A stretch of 38,042 nt of DNA. It comes from Verrucomicrobiia bacterium. Its GTDB lineage: Bacteria > Verrucomicrobiota > Verrucomicrobiia > Verrucomicrobiales > Akkermansiaceae. The translations under genes and the position numbers were made by a program. The stretch covers positions 1-38,042 of the forward strand of contig JAUIJD010000042.1 of assembly GCA_030431475.1 (NCBI GenBank), in the 5' to 3' direction. Below the pieces are notes generated by a model. That model did not search any database, was not told where the DNA came from, and was given only the letters and a program-made list of their open reading frames with translations. This document shows positions 1 to 8,268 of the stretch, piece by piece (positions within the stretch are counted from its first letter, which is position 1; every line of letters begins with the position of its first letter).

Positions 1-2
1 CC

Positions 3-191
3 CGCCCGGACCTCTATCCCTGGTGTTCGGCAGGTTGGTTCGAGCGCAATGCCTCCCGCAGCCAGGTGGCGACGATCTACGGGTTCAAAACGGACCGGGT
101 GAACGTCGAGGACCACTACGAGGTGCTCGGGGCGGATCCGGCCTTGGCCGAGGCGAGTCGGAGGAGGGATGGGTCTTGCCCGGGTCGATGA
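3..191 (+). CDS. C-terminal fragment of probable RAYT/IS200-like transposase (5' end outside window)
   Basis: The window opens inside a reading frame (frame 3) of about 62 codons ending in TGA at 189-191. The readable end is Pro-Trp-Cys-Ser near the start, then a Trp-Phe-Glu-Arg-Asn stretch, Gly-Phe-Lys-Thr-Asp-Arg-Val-Asn-Val and an acidic/basic tail. From memory this resembles the C-terminus of Y1-type (REP-associated tyrosine) transposase-like proteins of Verrucomicrobia and Planctomycetes, which often end in a 'W-F-E...F-K-T-D-R-V-N-V-x-D' pattern. The catalytic HUH and Tyr region is outside the window, so this cannot be verified here. The stop codon lies inside the first of two REP-like palindromes, which supports the RAYT reading because such genes are normally flanked by their own REPs. 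It could instead be an unrelated hypothetical protein. Confidence 0.45.
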   Translation, partial: RPDLYPWCSAGWFERNASRSQVATIYGFKTDRVNVEDHYEVLGADPALAEASRRRDGSCPGR

Positions 192-225
192 ATCGACCCT
201 TGGGAGAGCGGCGATGAATCGCCGC
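182..225. repeat. Pair of REP-like palindromes with identical GATGAATC core
   Basis: Two perfect palindromes lie 8 bp apart. The first is 182-199, with arms GGGTCGAT / ATCGACCC around a GA centre. The second is 208-225, with arms GCGGCGAT / ATCGCCGC around the same GA centre. Both share the 10-base core CGATGAATCG, while the outer arm bases differ but keep pairing. This compensatory pattern is typical of REP/BIME-type elements that fold in single-stranded DNA or RNA. The pair sits at the 3' end of the transposase-like fragment and just before the convergent stop of the Hsp33-like gene (240), so it could also act as a bidirectional transcription end. I did not notice another copy in the window. 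Confidence 0.6.
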
Positions 226-239
226 AGTCCAGAGGATGC

Positions 240-1010
240 CTAGAGCATGTCCCGGGTCACAAGGTAGCGGGCGGCGCAGCGGGGACACTGGACGACGATC
301 TTGTCCTGTTCGGCGAACAGTTCCTCGGGTCGTTCGCGCCAGGTGCCGAGGATGGGGAGGATCTTCTCGAGGTTGCAGCCGCAGCCGAAGCGGAACTTCC
401 GTGTCTCGAGCAGCTTGGTCTCCTGCTCGTCCTCGATCGACGCCACGGCCTTTTCGTCAAGCGCGTCGAACCACTCCTCGTCGTAGTCGGGTTGGGCGGC
501 CACGAGGACGAAAGTCTCGTCGGGCAGTCGGAAGGCCCGGGCGGGGCGTTGCTCGGACTGCAGGTAGTACTGCTCGACCCAGAACAGGGGGTCGTTGCCG
601 TCGACCTGGAGCGTCGAGGTCCGGGGTTCGGCGCCGGGCCGGGTGAGCGTCTGGGAGTAGAAGAGATTGCGGTCCGGCTCCCGCACATCCTCGGTGAAGA
701 GGCGACCGGTGATCGTTTCCTCGAGCGAACTACCGGTGGCGAAGAAATTGACGCGGGGCGCCCGGAGGTTGGCGGTCCAGGCGATGGTTTCCGCCCACGG
801 CCGGGCGACGCAGTGGAGCATGAGTCCGGCGAGCAGGTCCTTGAGCATCCCGTCGAGCTCCGAGGGGTTCTTGAGCTCGTGCTGCATCAGGTGGAGGTAG
901 TAGTCGGTGTAGATCGGCGTGAGCTGGGCACGCAGCGCGAGCACGTTGCGGTGGCGCACGAAGATGGACTCGACGCGGGTGAATTCCTCGACGGGCAGGG
1001 ACTCGGACAC
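240..1010 (-). CDS. hslO: Hsp33-like redox-regulated chaperone
   Basis: 256 aa with a GTG start. The C-terminus carries the Hsp33 redox switch: Cys210-x-Cys212, 29 residues, then Cys242-Pro-Arg-Cys245, matching the family's CxC-x(27-32)-CxxC zinc site. Hsp33 is a cytoplasmic holdase: under oxidative stress it releases zinc, forms disulfides and binds unfolding proteins. The N-terminal part (about 15-190) fits the Hsp33 body, with the Arg-Phe-Gly-Cys-Gly-Cys lead-in to the zinc site. It is somewhat shorter than the usual ~290 aa and quite divergent, so it may be a clade-specific version. It is transcribed divergently from the AEC transporter; the 56-bp gap must hold both promoters. The GTG start has no strong ribosome binding site, and the next in-frame Met (residue 42) would cut into the conserved fold. 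Confidence 0.82.
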   Translation of the reverse strand: MSESLPVEEFTRVESIFVRHRNVLALRAQLTPIYTDYYLHLMQHELKNPSELDGMLKDLLAGLMLHCVARPWAETIAWTANLRAPRVNFFATGSSLEETITGRLFTEDVREPDRNLFYSQTLTRPGAEPRTSTLQVDGNDPLFWVEQYYLQSEQRPARAFRLPDETFVLVAAQPDYDEEWFDALDEKAVASIEDEQETKLLETRKFRFGCGCNLEKILPILGTWRERPEELFAEQDKIVVQCPRCAARYLVTRDML

Positions 1011-1044
1011 GCGGCGGAGCTACCCGGGGAGAGGCGAAAAGTCC

Positions 1045-1051
1045 AAGGAGG
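1045..1051 (+). promoter_or_regulatory. Ribosome binding site upstream of AEC transporter
   Basis: AAGGAGG is a near-perfect anti-16S match, but it lies 15 nt before the TTG at 1067 and 60 nt before the first ATG at 1112. It therefore favours the TTG start, with unusually long spacing. It is the strongest Shine-Dalgarno-like sequence seen in this part of the window. Confidence 0.5.
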
Positions 1052-1066
1052 AATTCGACGCCGGGC

Positions 1067-2071
1067 TTGTCGGGAGTCCTGCGGGCGGTGAGGCTCGCGT
1101 TCGTGGAATCGATGGTCGAGGTCGTCCGGCAGGTGATGCCGGTGTATCTGCTGATGCTGCTGGGAGCCCTGCTCCGGCGGATCGGGCTCACCCGGCGGGA
1201 GCACGACGACGGGATCCTGCACCTCGTGTTCCACGTCCTCTATCCCTGCTTCATCATCGACAAGATCCTCGGCAGCGACAGCGTGCGGGAGGTCTCCTCG
1301 GTGGCCTGGGGGATCGGCACGGGTTTTTCGCTGACGGTGGTGGGTTTCGGCATCGCCTGGCTGGTGGCGAGCCTGCTTCGCTACGAGCGGGGAAATGGCA
1401 AGCGCACCTTCGCGCTCTCGACCGGGGTGCAGAATTTCGGCTACACGGCGATTCCGGTGGTTGAACAGATCTGGGTCGGCACCGGGGCGATCGCGATGCT
1501 CTTCGTCCACAATCTGGGGGTCGAGGTGGCGATCTGGTCGGTGGGGGTGATGCTGATTTCAGGCGAGCGCAAGGTTCCGTGGCGTCGGCTGGTGAACGGC
1601 CCGATGGTGGCGGTGATCCTCGGGCTGGGCCTGGTGGCGACCGGATGGGAGGGCATGCGCATCCCGCCGGGTGCGGAGGTCGCCGAGCCCGGGGTGCTTC
1701 GCACCGTCCTGCGCTGGCTGGGCGCCGGGGCCTTCCCGGTGGCAATCTTCATCACCGGCTCGGTGGTGATGGACCTGATCGGCACCGAGCGCCCGACGTG
1801 GCGGGCGACGCTCGGTGGCATCGTCGTCCGGCTGGCCCTGCTGCCGGCACTGATTCTGGCAGCGGCCCGTTTTCTGCCCGCGCCGGAAGCGCTCGATCAG
1901 GTCCTCATCGTTCAGGCGGCGATGCCGGCGGCCGTCACGCCCATCCTGCTCGCGAAGCTCTATGGCGGGCGGCCCGCGGTCGCCGTCGAGATCGTGGTCT
2001 CAACGACGGTCGCGAGCATGATCACCATGCCCCTGGTGCTGGCGCTGGGGCGGGCCTGGCTGGGCTACTGA
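1067..2071 (+). CDS. AEC (auxin efflux carrier) family transporter
   Basis: 334 aa integral membrane protein with about ten hydrophobic helices in two halves, the layout of Pfam Mem_trans/AEC permeases (malate and other organic-acid or amino-acid carriers such as MdcF and YfdV). Family-like features are the Pro in the first helices ('MPVYLLMLLGALLRR'), the 'GVQNFGY' stretch of helix 4 and the C-terminal 'VLIVQAAMPAAVTPILLAKLYGG' region (quoted loosely), where AEC proteins have a conserved 'AMPAA' motif. Substrate cannot be assigned. The open frame begins at a TTG (1067) preceded by AAGGAGG at 1045-1051, a rather long 15-nt spacing; the first in-frame ATG (1112) is an alternative. The TGA stop overlaps the convergent hflC stop: the genes share 7 bp. 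Confidence 0.85.
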   Translation: MSGVLRAVRLAFVESMVEVVRQVMPVYLLMLLGALLRRIGLTRREHDDGILHLVFHVLYPCFIIDKILGSDSVREVSSVAWGIGTGFSLTVVGFGIAWLVASLLRYERGNGKRTFALSTGVQNFGYTAIPVVEQIWVGTGAIAMLFVHNLGVEVAIWSVGVMLISGERKVPWRRLVNGPMVAVILGLGLVATGWEGMRIPPGAEVAEPGVLRTVLRWLGAGAFPVAIFITGSVVMDLIGTERPTWRATLGGIVVRLALLPALILAAARFLPAPEALDQVLIVQAAMPAAVTPILLAKLYGGRPAVAVEIVVSTTVASMITMPLVLALGRAWLGY

Positions 2072-3084
2072 CCCGCCTCGAACGGCGACCCGGAAGACTC
2101 GGTCGGGTTGTCGTCCTTGAGCAGCTTGAAAAGCTCGCTGTCGGTCGAGAGGATCAGCGTGGTATCCGAGTCGAGCACGTCCTCGTAGACCTGGAGCGTG
2201 CGGATGAAGTCGTAGAGGTCGGCGGCGTCGGGCGACTGGTTGTAGGCGGCGGCGTAGATCGCGGTCGCCTTGGCGTCCGCCTGACCGCGGATCGTTTCGA
2301 CTTCGCGGTAGGCTCCCGATTCGATCTCGCGGAGATCGCGCTCCATGTTGCCGAGGATCTTGGCCGCCTCGCCCTGGCCTTCGGAGCGGAAGCGTTCGGC
2401 GATCTGCTGGCGCTCCGAGATCATCCGGTCGAAGATCCGCGCCTGAACCGACGGGTTGTAGTTGATCCGCTTGAAGCGGACGTCGAGCAGCTCGATCCCG
2501 AACTCGGCGAGCTTGGGAGCGGCCTTGGTGAGGATCTCCTCCTCGAGCTTCGTCCGCCCCTTCTTGATCGGCTTGAGCACGCCCACCTTGCCGGTGATGT
2601 CGGCGTCGGCGATCTCGGTGGCCTCGTCCGGTTCCCGCTCCTGGCTGGTGCGGACCACCTCGATCAGCTCATGCTTGGCGATGGTGTTGCGGGTTTCCGA
2701 CCCGAGGATGTCGTCGAGCCGCGACTGGGCGCTCCGCTCGTCCCGGAGCCGCTCGAAATACTTGAGCGGTTCGGCGATCCTCCAGCGTCCGAAGGTGTCG
2801 ACCAGAATGTAGGTCTTGTCCTTGGTCGGCATCTCGTTGGCGGTGCCGTCCCACTCGAGGATGCGCTTCTCGATCATGTTCACCTTCTGGATGAAGGGCG
2901 TCTTGAACTGCAGGCCCGCCTCGGTGATCGGCTCGCCGATGGGCTTGCCGAACTGGGTGATGATTGCCTGTTCGGTTTCATTGACCCGGTAGATGGAAGC
3001 GGCGCCCACGATCAGGATCGCGCCGACCACGATCACGCCCAGGCAGCCGCTCGCGGCCTTCTTCGTCGATACGTTCGTGCTCAT
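2065..3084 (-). CDS. hflC: HflC, SPFH/band-7 regulator of FtsH protease
   Basis: 339 aa. An N-terminal membrane anchor (about residues 13-31) is followed by an SPFH/prohibitin domain opening with 'VNETEQAIITQFGKPIG', then a long Ala/Glu/Arg-rich coiled-coil segment ('RSEGQGEAAKI', 'IRGQADAKATAIYAAAY'), both hallmarks of HflC. In characterised bacteria HflK and HflC form a large periplasmic cage around FtsH in the inner membrane and modulate degradation of membrane proteins. The chosen ATG (3082-3084) starts one base after the hflK TAA (3086-3088), which indicates translational coupling; an extended frame reaches 3144 but would overlap hflK. No ftsH is nearby. The stop overlaps the AEC gene end. 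Confidence 0.93.
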   Translation of the reverse strand: MSTNVSTKKAASGCLGVIVVGAILIVGAASIYRVNETEQAIITQFGKPIGEPITEAGLQFKTPFIQKVNMIEKRILEWDGTANEMPTKDKTYILVDTFGRWRIAEPLKYFERLRDERSAQSRLDDILGSETRNTIAKHELIEVVRTSQEREPDEATEIADADITGKVGVLKPIKKGRTKLEEEILTKAAPKLAEFGIELLDVRFKRINYNPSVQARIFDRMISERQQIAERFRSEGQGEAAKILGNMERDLREIESGAYREVETIRGQADAKATAIYAAAYNQSPDAADLYDFIRTLQVYEDVLDSDTTLILSTDSELFKLLKDDNPTESSGSPFEAGQ

Positions 3085-3085
3085 G

Positions 3086-4138
3086 TTACTTCGAGGATTC
3101 CGGGTTGAGGTTGAGGAGCGGAAGCAGCTGGTCGGCTTCCTCATCGAGGATGATCTTGCGGCCGAGAGCCGGGACGACCTTGGTCATGGTCTCGAGATAG
3201 AGCCGCCGCCTCGTGATTTCCGGGGCCTTGGAGTATTCGGTGTAGAGGGCGTTGAACTTGGCGGCATCGCCCTCGGCCTCGTTGATGCGCTGGATGGCGT
3301 AGCCTTCCGCATCGCTGATCTTCCGCTCGGCCTCGCCCCGGGCCTTCGGGACCGCGCGGTTGTACTCCCCGCTGGCCTTGTTGATCGACTGCTCGCGCTC
3401 CTGCTGGGCCTGGTTGACCTCGTTGAACGACCCCTGAACCGGTCGGGGCGGGTTGACGTTCTTGAGCTGCACCTGGTCGATGCGGAGCCCCATCGCATAC
3501 TTGTTGGTGAGCTCCTGCATCTTGGCGAGGGTCTCGGCTTCGATTTCCTGGCGCCCGATGGTCAGCACCTCGTCGACGGTGCGGTCGCCGACCGCCTCGC
3601 GCATGACCGACTCCGACACGTCGCGGAGGGTTTCGTCGGGGTTGCGGACGTTGAACAGATACTCGCGGGGATCGCTGATCCGGTACTGCACGACCCACTC
3701 GACGAGGGCGGCATTCAGGTCGCCGGTGACCATCTCCTTCTCACTCGCCTGTTCCGGGGCGCGCTTGAACTGGTAGCGGTTGGTGGCGCCTTCGGTGCCG
3801 AACCCGAATTCCTGCTTCATCTGGCGGCGCACCGGAACCTTGGCGACGCGATCGACGCCGAAGGGAATCTTGAAGCGCAGGCCCGGTTCCTGGGTGGACT
3901 GGTAGCGCCCGAAGCGGAGGACCACGCCGACCTCCTCGGCCTCGACCGTGTAGAAGGAGCTCCACGCGCCGACCAGAAGCAGCAGCGCCGCCGGAAGGAT
4001 GAGGAAGAGCTTCGGCGAGAAGGGCAGCTTCGGCATCTTGGGGAAGGTCGGTATCTGCGGGGCTTGCTGCCGGGGAGGAAGATCGGGTGGGCCTGAAGGT
4101 TGTGCCATGGTGGGTGGTGGATCGCGTTCCGGGGCCAC
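3086..4138 (-). CDS. hflK: HflK, SPFH/band-7 partner of HflC
   Basis: 350 aa. A Pro-rich cytoplasmic N-terminus (about 1-42) precedes a single TM helix (about 43-63) and the SPFH domain beginning 'VEAEEVGVVLRFGRYQ'. The order Pro-rich tail, TM, SPFH, Ala/Glu coiled coil ('SINKASGEYNRAVPKARG', 'ISDAEGYAIQ') is that of HflK, encoded first and immediately before HflC as in other bacteria. GTG at 4138 is chosen because GGAGG (complement of 4149-4153) sits 10 nt upstream; the ATG at 4108, ten codons in, lacks a clear ribosome site but is possible. The gene is divergent from the symporter operon, with about 120 bp between them. Confidence 0.92.
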   Translation of the reverse strand: MAPERDPPPTMAQPSGPPDLPPRQQAPQIPTFPKMPKLPFSPKLFLILPAALLLLVGAWSSFYTVEAEEVGVVLRFGRYQSTQEPGLRFKIPFGVDRVAKVPVRRQMKQEFGFGTEGATNRYQFKRAPEQASEKEMVTGDLNAALVEWVVQYRISDPREYLFNVRNPDETLRDVSESVMREAVGDRTVDEVLTIGRQEIEAETLAKMQELTNKYAMGLRIDQVQLKNVNPPRPVQGSFNEVNQAQQEREQSINKASGEYNRAVPKARGEAERKISDAEGYAIQRINEAEGDAAKFNALYTEYSKAPEITRRRLYLETMTKVVPALGRKIILDEEADQLLPLLNLNPESSK

Positions 4139-4257
4139 CGTGGTTCAGCCTCCGGGGGCAGGCCAGTAGAATCGGGTCGCGCGTTTGGATACCCCCTTGC
4201 GGTGAGGGCAAAGTTCTTTTCCTGCCGCGGAGGGGCTGGTAGGCAGTCCTTCAACCC

Positions 4258-4542
4258 ATGGAGAAAACCGATTTACCCACTGCGGAGGAGAGGCAGGCGT
4301 ACTGGAGGAAGAATCTGAGCTGGCTGGGTGGACTGCTGGCCGTCTGGTTCGTCGTTTCCTACGGCTGCGGGGTGCTGCTGGCCGACAAGCTCGACGAATT
4401 CCGGATCCCGGGAACCGGCTTCAAGCTCGGCTTCTGGTTCGCGCAGCAGGGGAGCATCTACGTGTTCCTGATCCTGATCGCGATCTACGTGAAGGTGATG
4501 AACAAGCTCGATCGCGAGCTGTTGCACGGCGGCAAGGACTAA
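4258..4542 (+). CDS. DUF4212 small subunit of sodium:solute symporter
   Basis: 94 aa with two hydrophobic helices (about 19-41 and 62-80) joined by a loop containing 'ADKLDEFRIPGTGFKLGFWFAQQG'-like sequence, which is the DUF4212/TIGR03647 signature (Gly-Phe-x-Phe-Ala-Gln-Gln-Gly before helix 2). The family is the small partner of VC_2705-type Na+/solute symporters and is encoded directly upstream of the large subunit, as here (12-nt gap). Small and large subunits are assumed to form an inner-membrane complex; the substrate is usually annotated as acetate-like but is not proven. Confidence 0.88.
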   Translation: MEKTDLPTAEERQAYWRKNLSWLGGLLAVWFVVSYGCGVLLADKLDEFRIPGTGFKLGFWFAQQGSIYVFLILIAIYVKVMNKLDRELLHGGKD

Positions 4543-4554
4543 GCGGAGGACATC

Positions 4555-6300
4555 ATGGACGTTCAAACCTGGACCTGGCTCCTCGTGGGCCTGACCTTCG
4601 CCCTCTACATCGGTGTCGCGATCTGGTCGCGGGCCGGATCGACCGGGGAATTCTACGTGGCGGGAGGCGGCGTGCCGAGCATCGCCAACGGCATGGCCAC
4701 GGCGGCCGACTGGATGAGCGCGGCCTCCTTCATCTCAATGGCCGGCATCATCTCCTTCGCCGGACGCGATGGCTCGGTGTATCTGATGGGCTGGACCGGT
4801 GGCTACGTGCTGCTGGCGCTGCTGCTCGCCCCGTATCTGCGACGCTTCGGCAAGTTCACGGTGCCGGATTTCATCGGCGACCGCTACTACTCGGGCTGGG
4901 CACGCTTCGTGGCGGTGCTGTGCGCGATCTTCGTCTCCTTCACCTATGTCGCCGGGCAGATGCGCGGCGTGGGCATCGTGTTTTCGCGGATGCTCTTCGG
5001 CGACATGGAGACGGTGCTGGGCATGACCCCGATCAATGCCGGCGTGGTGATCGGAATGCTGGTGGTGCTGTTTTACGCGGTGCTGGGCGGGATGAAAGGG
5101 ATCACCTACACGCAGGTCACCCAGTACTGCGTGCTGATCTTCGCCTTCATGGTGCCGGCGATTTTCCTGTCGATCCAGATGGCCGGGAATCCCATCCCCC
5201 AGCTCGGCTTCGGAGGGGGGAACGAGGCCGGTTACCTGCTCGATCAGCTCGACGGCCTGAGCCAGGAGCTGGGCTTCGCCGCCTACACCGAGGGGCAGAA
5301 GACCACCACGGACGTCTTCTTCATCACCGCTGCCCTGATGTGCGGCACGGCCGGCTTGCCGCACGTGATCGTGCGCTTCTACACGGTGAAGAAAGCCAGC
5401 GCGGCGCGAACTTCGGCGTTCTGGGCGCTGCTTTTCATCGCCATCCTCTACACCACCGCCCCGGCGATCTCGGTCTTCGCCCGGACCAATCTTCTGAAGA
5501 CGGTCGAGAACGCCAGCTACGAGGAGGTTCCTGAGTGGTTCTCGAAGTGGGAAAACGTCGGGTTGATCGCTTTCGACGACAAGAATGGCGACGGCTTGAT
5601 CCAGTACACCGGGCCCAATGCCGCCGAGATGGGGCTGCCCGAGAATGAGCTGACCATCGATCGCGACATCATGGTCCTCGCCAACCCCGAAATCTCGGAG
5701 TTGCCGGACTGGGTGATCGCGCTGGTGGCCGCGGGCGGGCTCGCGGCGGCGCTTTCGACCGCGGCCGGCCTGCTGTTGGTGATCTCCACCTCGTTTGCGC
5801 ATGACCTGGTCAAGAAGACCCTGAATCCAAGCATCACGGAAAAGGGTGAGCTGCTCGTCGCGCGGATCGCCGCCGGAGTGGCGGTGGTGATCGCCGGATA
5901 CTTCGGGGTGAATCCTCCGGGTTTCGTGGCCCAGGTCGTGGCCTTCGCTTTCGGCCTCGCCGCTTCTTCCTTCTTCCCGGCCATCATTCTCGGGATCTTC
6001 TCGAAGCGCACCACCATGCAGGGCGCGATCAGCGGCATGGTCGCCGGTCTGATCTTCACCGCGAGCTACATCGTGTGGTTCAAGTTCATCAGTCCGGAAA
6101 CCAATACCGTGGATCATTGGCTGTTCGGGATTTCGCCGGAAGGCATCGGCACTCTCGGCATGGTGCTGAACTTCGTGGTGACGATCGTCGTCTCCCGCTT
6201 CACGCCGGCCCCGCCGCCGGAGATCCGGGACCTCGTCGACCGGGTGCGCCTGCCGCGGGCGGCCTTCGGCGAGGAGGACGGCGGACCGGTGGCGCACTGA
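4555..6300 (+). CDS. Sodium:solute symporter large subunit (SSS family, VC_2705 subfamily)
   Basis: 581 aa inner-membrane transporter with about 13 hydrophobic helices. SSS family features include 'WMSAASFISMAGIISFAG' in helix 2, 'GTAGLPHVIVRFYTV' in the middle (typical of ActP and VC_2705-type symporters) and 'AALSTAAGLLLVISTSFAHDL', the Na2-site helix. A hydrophilic insertion of about 65 residues (about 320-385), containing an EF-hand-like Asp-Lys-Asn-Gly-Asp-Gly stretch, is characteristic of the VC_2705 subfamily rather than ActP. The ATG follows a good GCGGAGGA ribosome site and the DUF4212 gene by 12 nt, so the two are one operon. Likely substrate is a small carboxylate; this is inferred from family only. 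Confidence 0.92.
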   Translation: MDVQTWTWLLVGLTFALYIGVAIWSRAGSTGEFYVAGGGVPSIANGMATAADWMSAASFISMAGIISFAGRDGSVYLMGWTGGYVLLALLLAPYLRRFGKFTVPDFIGDRYYSGWARFVAVLCAIFVSFTYVAGQMRGVGIVFSRMLFGDMETVLGMTPINAGVVIGMLVVLFYAVLGGMKGITYTQVTQYCVLIFAFMVPAIFLSIQMAGNPIPQLGFGGGNEAGYLLDQLDGLSQELGFAAYTEGQKTTTDVFFITAALMCGTAGLPHVIVRFYTVKKASAARTSAFWALLFIAILYTTAPAISVFARTNLLKTVENASYEEVPEWFSKWENVGLIAFDDKNGDGLIQYTGPNAAEMGLPENELTIDRDIMVLANPEISELPDWVIALVAAGGLAAALSTAAGLLLVISTSFAHDLVKKTLNPSITEKGELLVARIAAGVAVVIAGYFGVNPPGFVAQVVAFAFGLAASSFFPAIILGIFSKRTTMQGAISGMVAGLIFTASYIVWFKFISPETNTVDHWLFGISPEGIGTLGMVLNFVVTIVVSRFTPAPPPEIRDLVDRVRLPRAAFGEEDGGPVAH

Positions 6301-6361
6301 TCCAGGAGGCCTCAGATTCCGTTGGGCAAGGGCGGGTGCCTGTGATTCCTTCGTGGGGCGC

Positions 6362-7276
6362 ATGCGTTGCTTCTACTCCCAGGATTTCGAGCTCGAGCTG
6401 CCGCCGGATCACCCGTTTCCGATGCAGAAGTTCCGCGTGTCGAAAGACATGCTGGTCGGCAGCGGAGTGCTGGCGGCCGAGGACATTGTCGAGGTCCGGG
6501 AGGTGGCGCCCCATCTGCTGAAGCAGGTTCACGAGATCGACTACCTCGAGCGCATCTATCGCGGTCAGCTCGACCCGAAGGAGCAGCTGCGGCTGGGCCT
6601 TCCGGTGAGCCGGCGGCTTTACCAGCGCAGCGCCACCGAGGTGGAGGCCACCCGTCAGGCCTGCTACGCGGCCCTGGCGGAGGGCGTGGCCGTCTGTCTT
6701 GCCGGCGGAACCCATCACGCGTTCCGTGATCACGGTGAAGGCTACTGTGTGTTCAACGATGTCGCGGTGGCGATCCGCGACCTGCAGGCCCGGCGTCCGG
6801 GAATCCGGGTGATGGTGGTCGATACCGACGCGCATCAGGGCAACGGCACCGCATCCATCCTCGCCGATGATCCGCGCGTGTTCACCTACTCCATTCACGT
6901 CGGCCCCAACTACCCGACCCGCAAGGTCGAGGGATCGATGGACGTCGAGACGACCCGCTACGTGGAGGGGGCGATGTATCTGCAGCAGCTTTTCTCGACG
7001 CTGGCAGCGGCGCTCGATACCTTCTCGCCGGACCTCGTGATCTGGGTGGCCGGGGCGGACAACCACCGCAACGACCGCTTCGGCCAGATGCATCTATCCG
7101 TGAAGGACCTGCAGCGCCGGGACGAGGTGCTGCTCGGAGCCTTTCTTCGCAACCGGGTGCCGGTGGCGGTGCTCTACGGCGGCGGCTACAACCGGCAGAC
7201 GGATTTCACGGCAAAAATCCATCGCAACACGGTTGCGACCGCCAAGCGCCTTTCCACGCAACTGCTCGGAGGCTGA
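6362..7276 (+). CDS. Histone-deacetylase-like zinc amidohydrolase
   Basis: 304 aa of the arginase/deacetylase fold. The active site of class I/II-like deacetylases is complete: the His118-His119 charge-relay pair in 'GGTHHAF', metal ligands Asp156 and His158 (with Asp154) in 'VVDTDAHQGNG', Asp233 in 'GADNHRND', and the transition-state Tyr276 in 'YGGGYN'. Bacterial members include AcuC-like protein deacetylases, acetylpolyamine amidohydrolases and HDAC-like amidohydrolases; the short loop pattern resembles the AcuC/class IV-like group, and the true substrate is open. The ATG at 6362 gives the usual N-terminus (Met-x-x-Phe-Tyr-Ser); a GTG at 6353 is also in frame. A panE-like gene follows after 3 nt, probably in the same transcript. 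Confidence 0.88.
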   Translation: MRCFYSQDFELELPPDHPFPMQKFRVSKDMLVGSGVLAAEDIVEVREVAPHLLKQVHEIDYLERIYRGQLDPKEQLRLGLPVSRRLYQRSATEVEATRQACYAALAEGVAVCLAGGTHHAFRDHGEGYCVFNDVAVAIRDLQARRPGIRVMVVDTDAHQGNGTASILADDPRVFTYSIHVGPNYPTRKVEGSMDVETTRYVEGAMYLQQLFSTLAAALDTFSPDLVIWVAGADNHRNDRFGQMHLSVKDLQRRDEVLLGAFLRNRVPVAVLYGGGYNRQTDFTAKIHRNTVATAKRLSTQLLGG

Positions 7277-7279
7277 GGC

Positions 7280-8206
7280 ATGGCGCTCGGAGGCAGGATC
7301 GCGGTGGTCGGCGCCGGGGCCGTGGGGCTCTACTATGGAGCCCGCCTGGCCCGGGCGGGCGAGGACGTTTCCTTTCTGCTCCGATCCGATTTCGAAGCGG
7401 TGCGGGAGCGGGGAATCCGAATCGACAGCGTGGACGGGGATGTCGCGCTCCCCGAAGTTGCCGCCTTCCGGACGACCGAGGAAATCGGCCCGGTCGATTG
7501 GGTCATCGTGGCGTGGAAAGCCACCGCGAACGACCGCTTTGAGGAGGTGCTGCGGCCCTTGCTTCACGAGACGACGCAGGTGCTGACGCTTCAGAACGGA
7601 CTCGGAAACTGCGAGGCACTCGAGCGCATCGTCGGGCCGGAACGCGTGCTCGGCGGGCTTTGCTTCGTCTGTCTCAACCGGCTTTCGGAGGGCTATGTGA
7701 GACACACCGCGGGAGGGAAGGTGACCATCGGTGAATGGCGGCCCGAGCCGGGCGTGCCCCGCGCCCGGAAGCTCGCCGGTGCGCTTGAGGCCGCGGGCGT
7801 GAACTCGAAGGCGGTCGAGAACCTCGAATGGGCGCAGTGGCGCAAGTTGATCTGGAACATCCCGTTCAACGGGCTGGCGATTGCGGAGGGAGGCGTGACC
7901 ACCGACCGACTGCTGGCGGATCCTGAGATCGAGCGAACGGTGGACGGGCTGATGCGGGAGGTGATCGAGGTGGCCGGGGCGAAGGGACTGGAGATCGAGC
8001 CCGGGGTTGTCGAGTTCGAGATCGAACGGACCCGGCCGATGGGAGCGTATCGTCCGTCGAGCATGATCGACTACGTCGAAGGGCGCTCGGTCGAGTTCGA
8101 GGCGATCTGGGGAGAACCGCTGCGGCAGGCCCGGGAGGCGGGGGTTCCGGTGCCGCGTCTGGAGGCGCTGGCGTCGAGGATCCGTCGGCGATTGGAGAAT
8201 GCTTGA
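7280..8206 (+). CDS. panE: 2-dehydropantoate 2-reductase (ketopantoate reductase) family protein
   Basis: 308 aa. The N-terminal Rossmann motif Gly11-Ala-Gly-Ala-Val-Gly16 binds NADPH. The family Lys residues appear in 'AWKATAND' and 'WRKLIWNIPFNGLA', the Asn of 'LQNGLGN' is present, and the C-terminal helical domain has 'SSMIDYVEGRSVEFEAIWGE', where ApbA/PanE proteins carry the Ser-x-x-x-Asp...Glu substrate-binding set. PanE makes pantoate for coenzyme A. Many paralogues in this superfamily act on other 2-oxo acids, so the pantoate role is probable, not certain. It starts 3 nt after the deacetylase-like gene. Confidence 0.82.
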   Translation: MALGGRIAVVGAGAVGLYYGARLARAGEDVSFLLRSDFEAVRERGIRIDSVDGDVALPEVAAFRTTEEIGPVDWVIVAWKATANDRFEEVLRPLLHETTQVLTLQNGLGNCEALERIVGPERVLGGLCFVCLNRLSEGYVRHTAGGKVTIGEWRPEPGVPRARKLAGALEAAGVNSKAVENLEWAQWRKLIWNIPFNGLAIAEGGVTTDRLLADPEIERTVDGLMREVIEVAGAKGLEIEPGVVEFEIERTRPMGAYRPSSMIDYVEGRSVEFEAIWGEPLRQAREAGVPVPRLEALASRIRRRLENA

Positions 8207-8268
8207 AGATCGGCACGAAACGTTGATCGGAGCTTGGAAGTTGGGCGTCCGGTGGTAGGTGTTAGTCG

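Noticed and set aside
4735-6363. A 542-codon open frame on the minus strand opposite the symporter gene
   Set aside because: His/Arg/Asp/Gly-rich composition and no motif; the plus strand encodes a clear SSS transporter.
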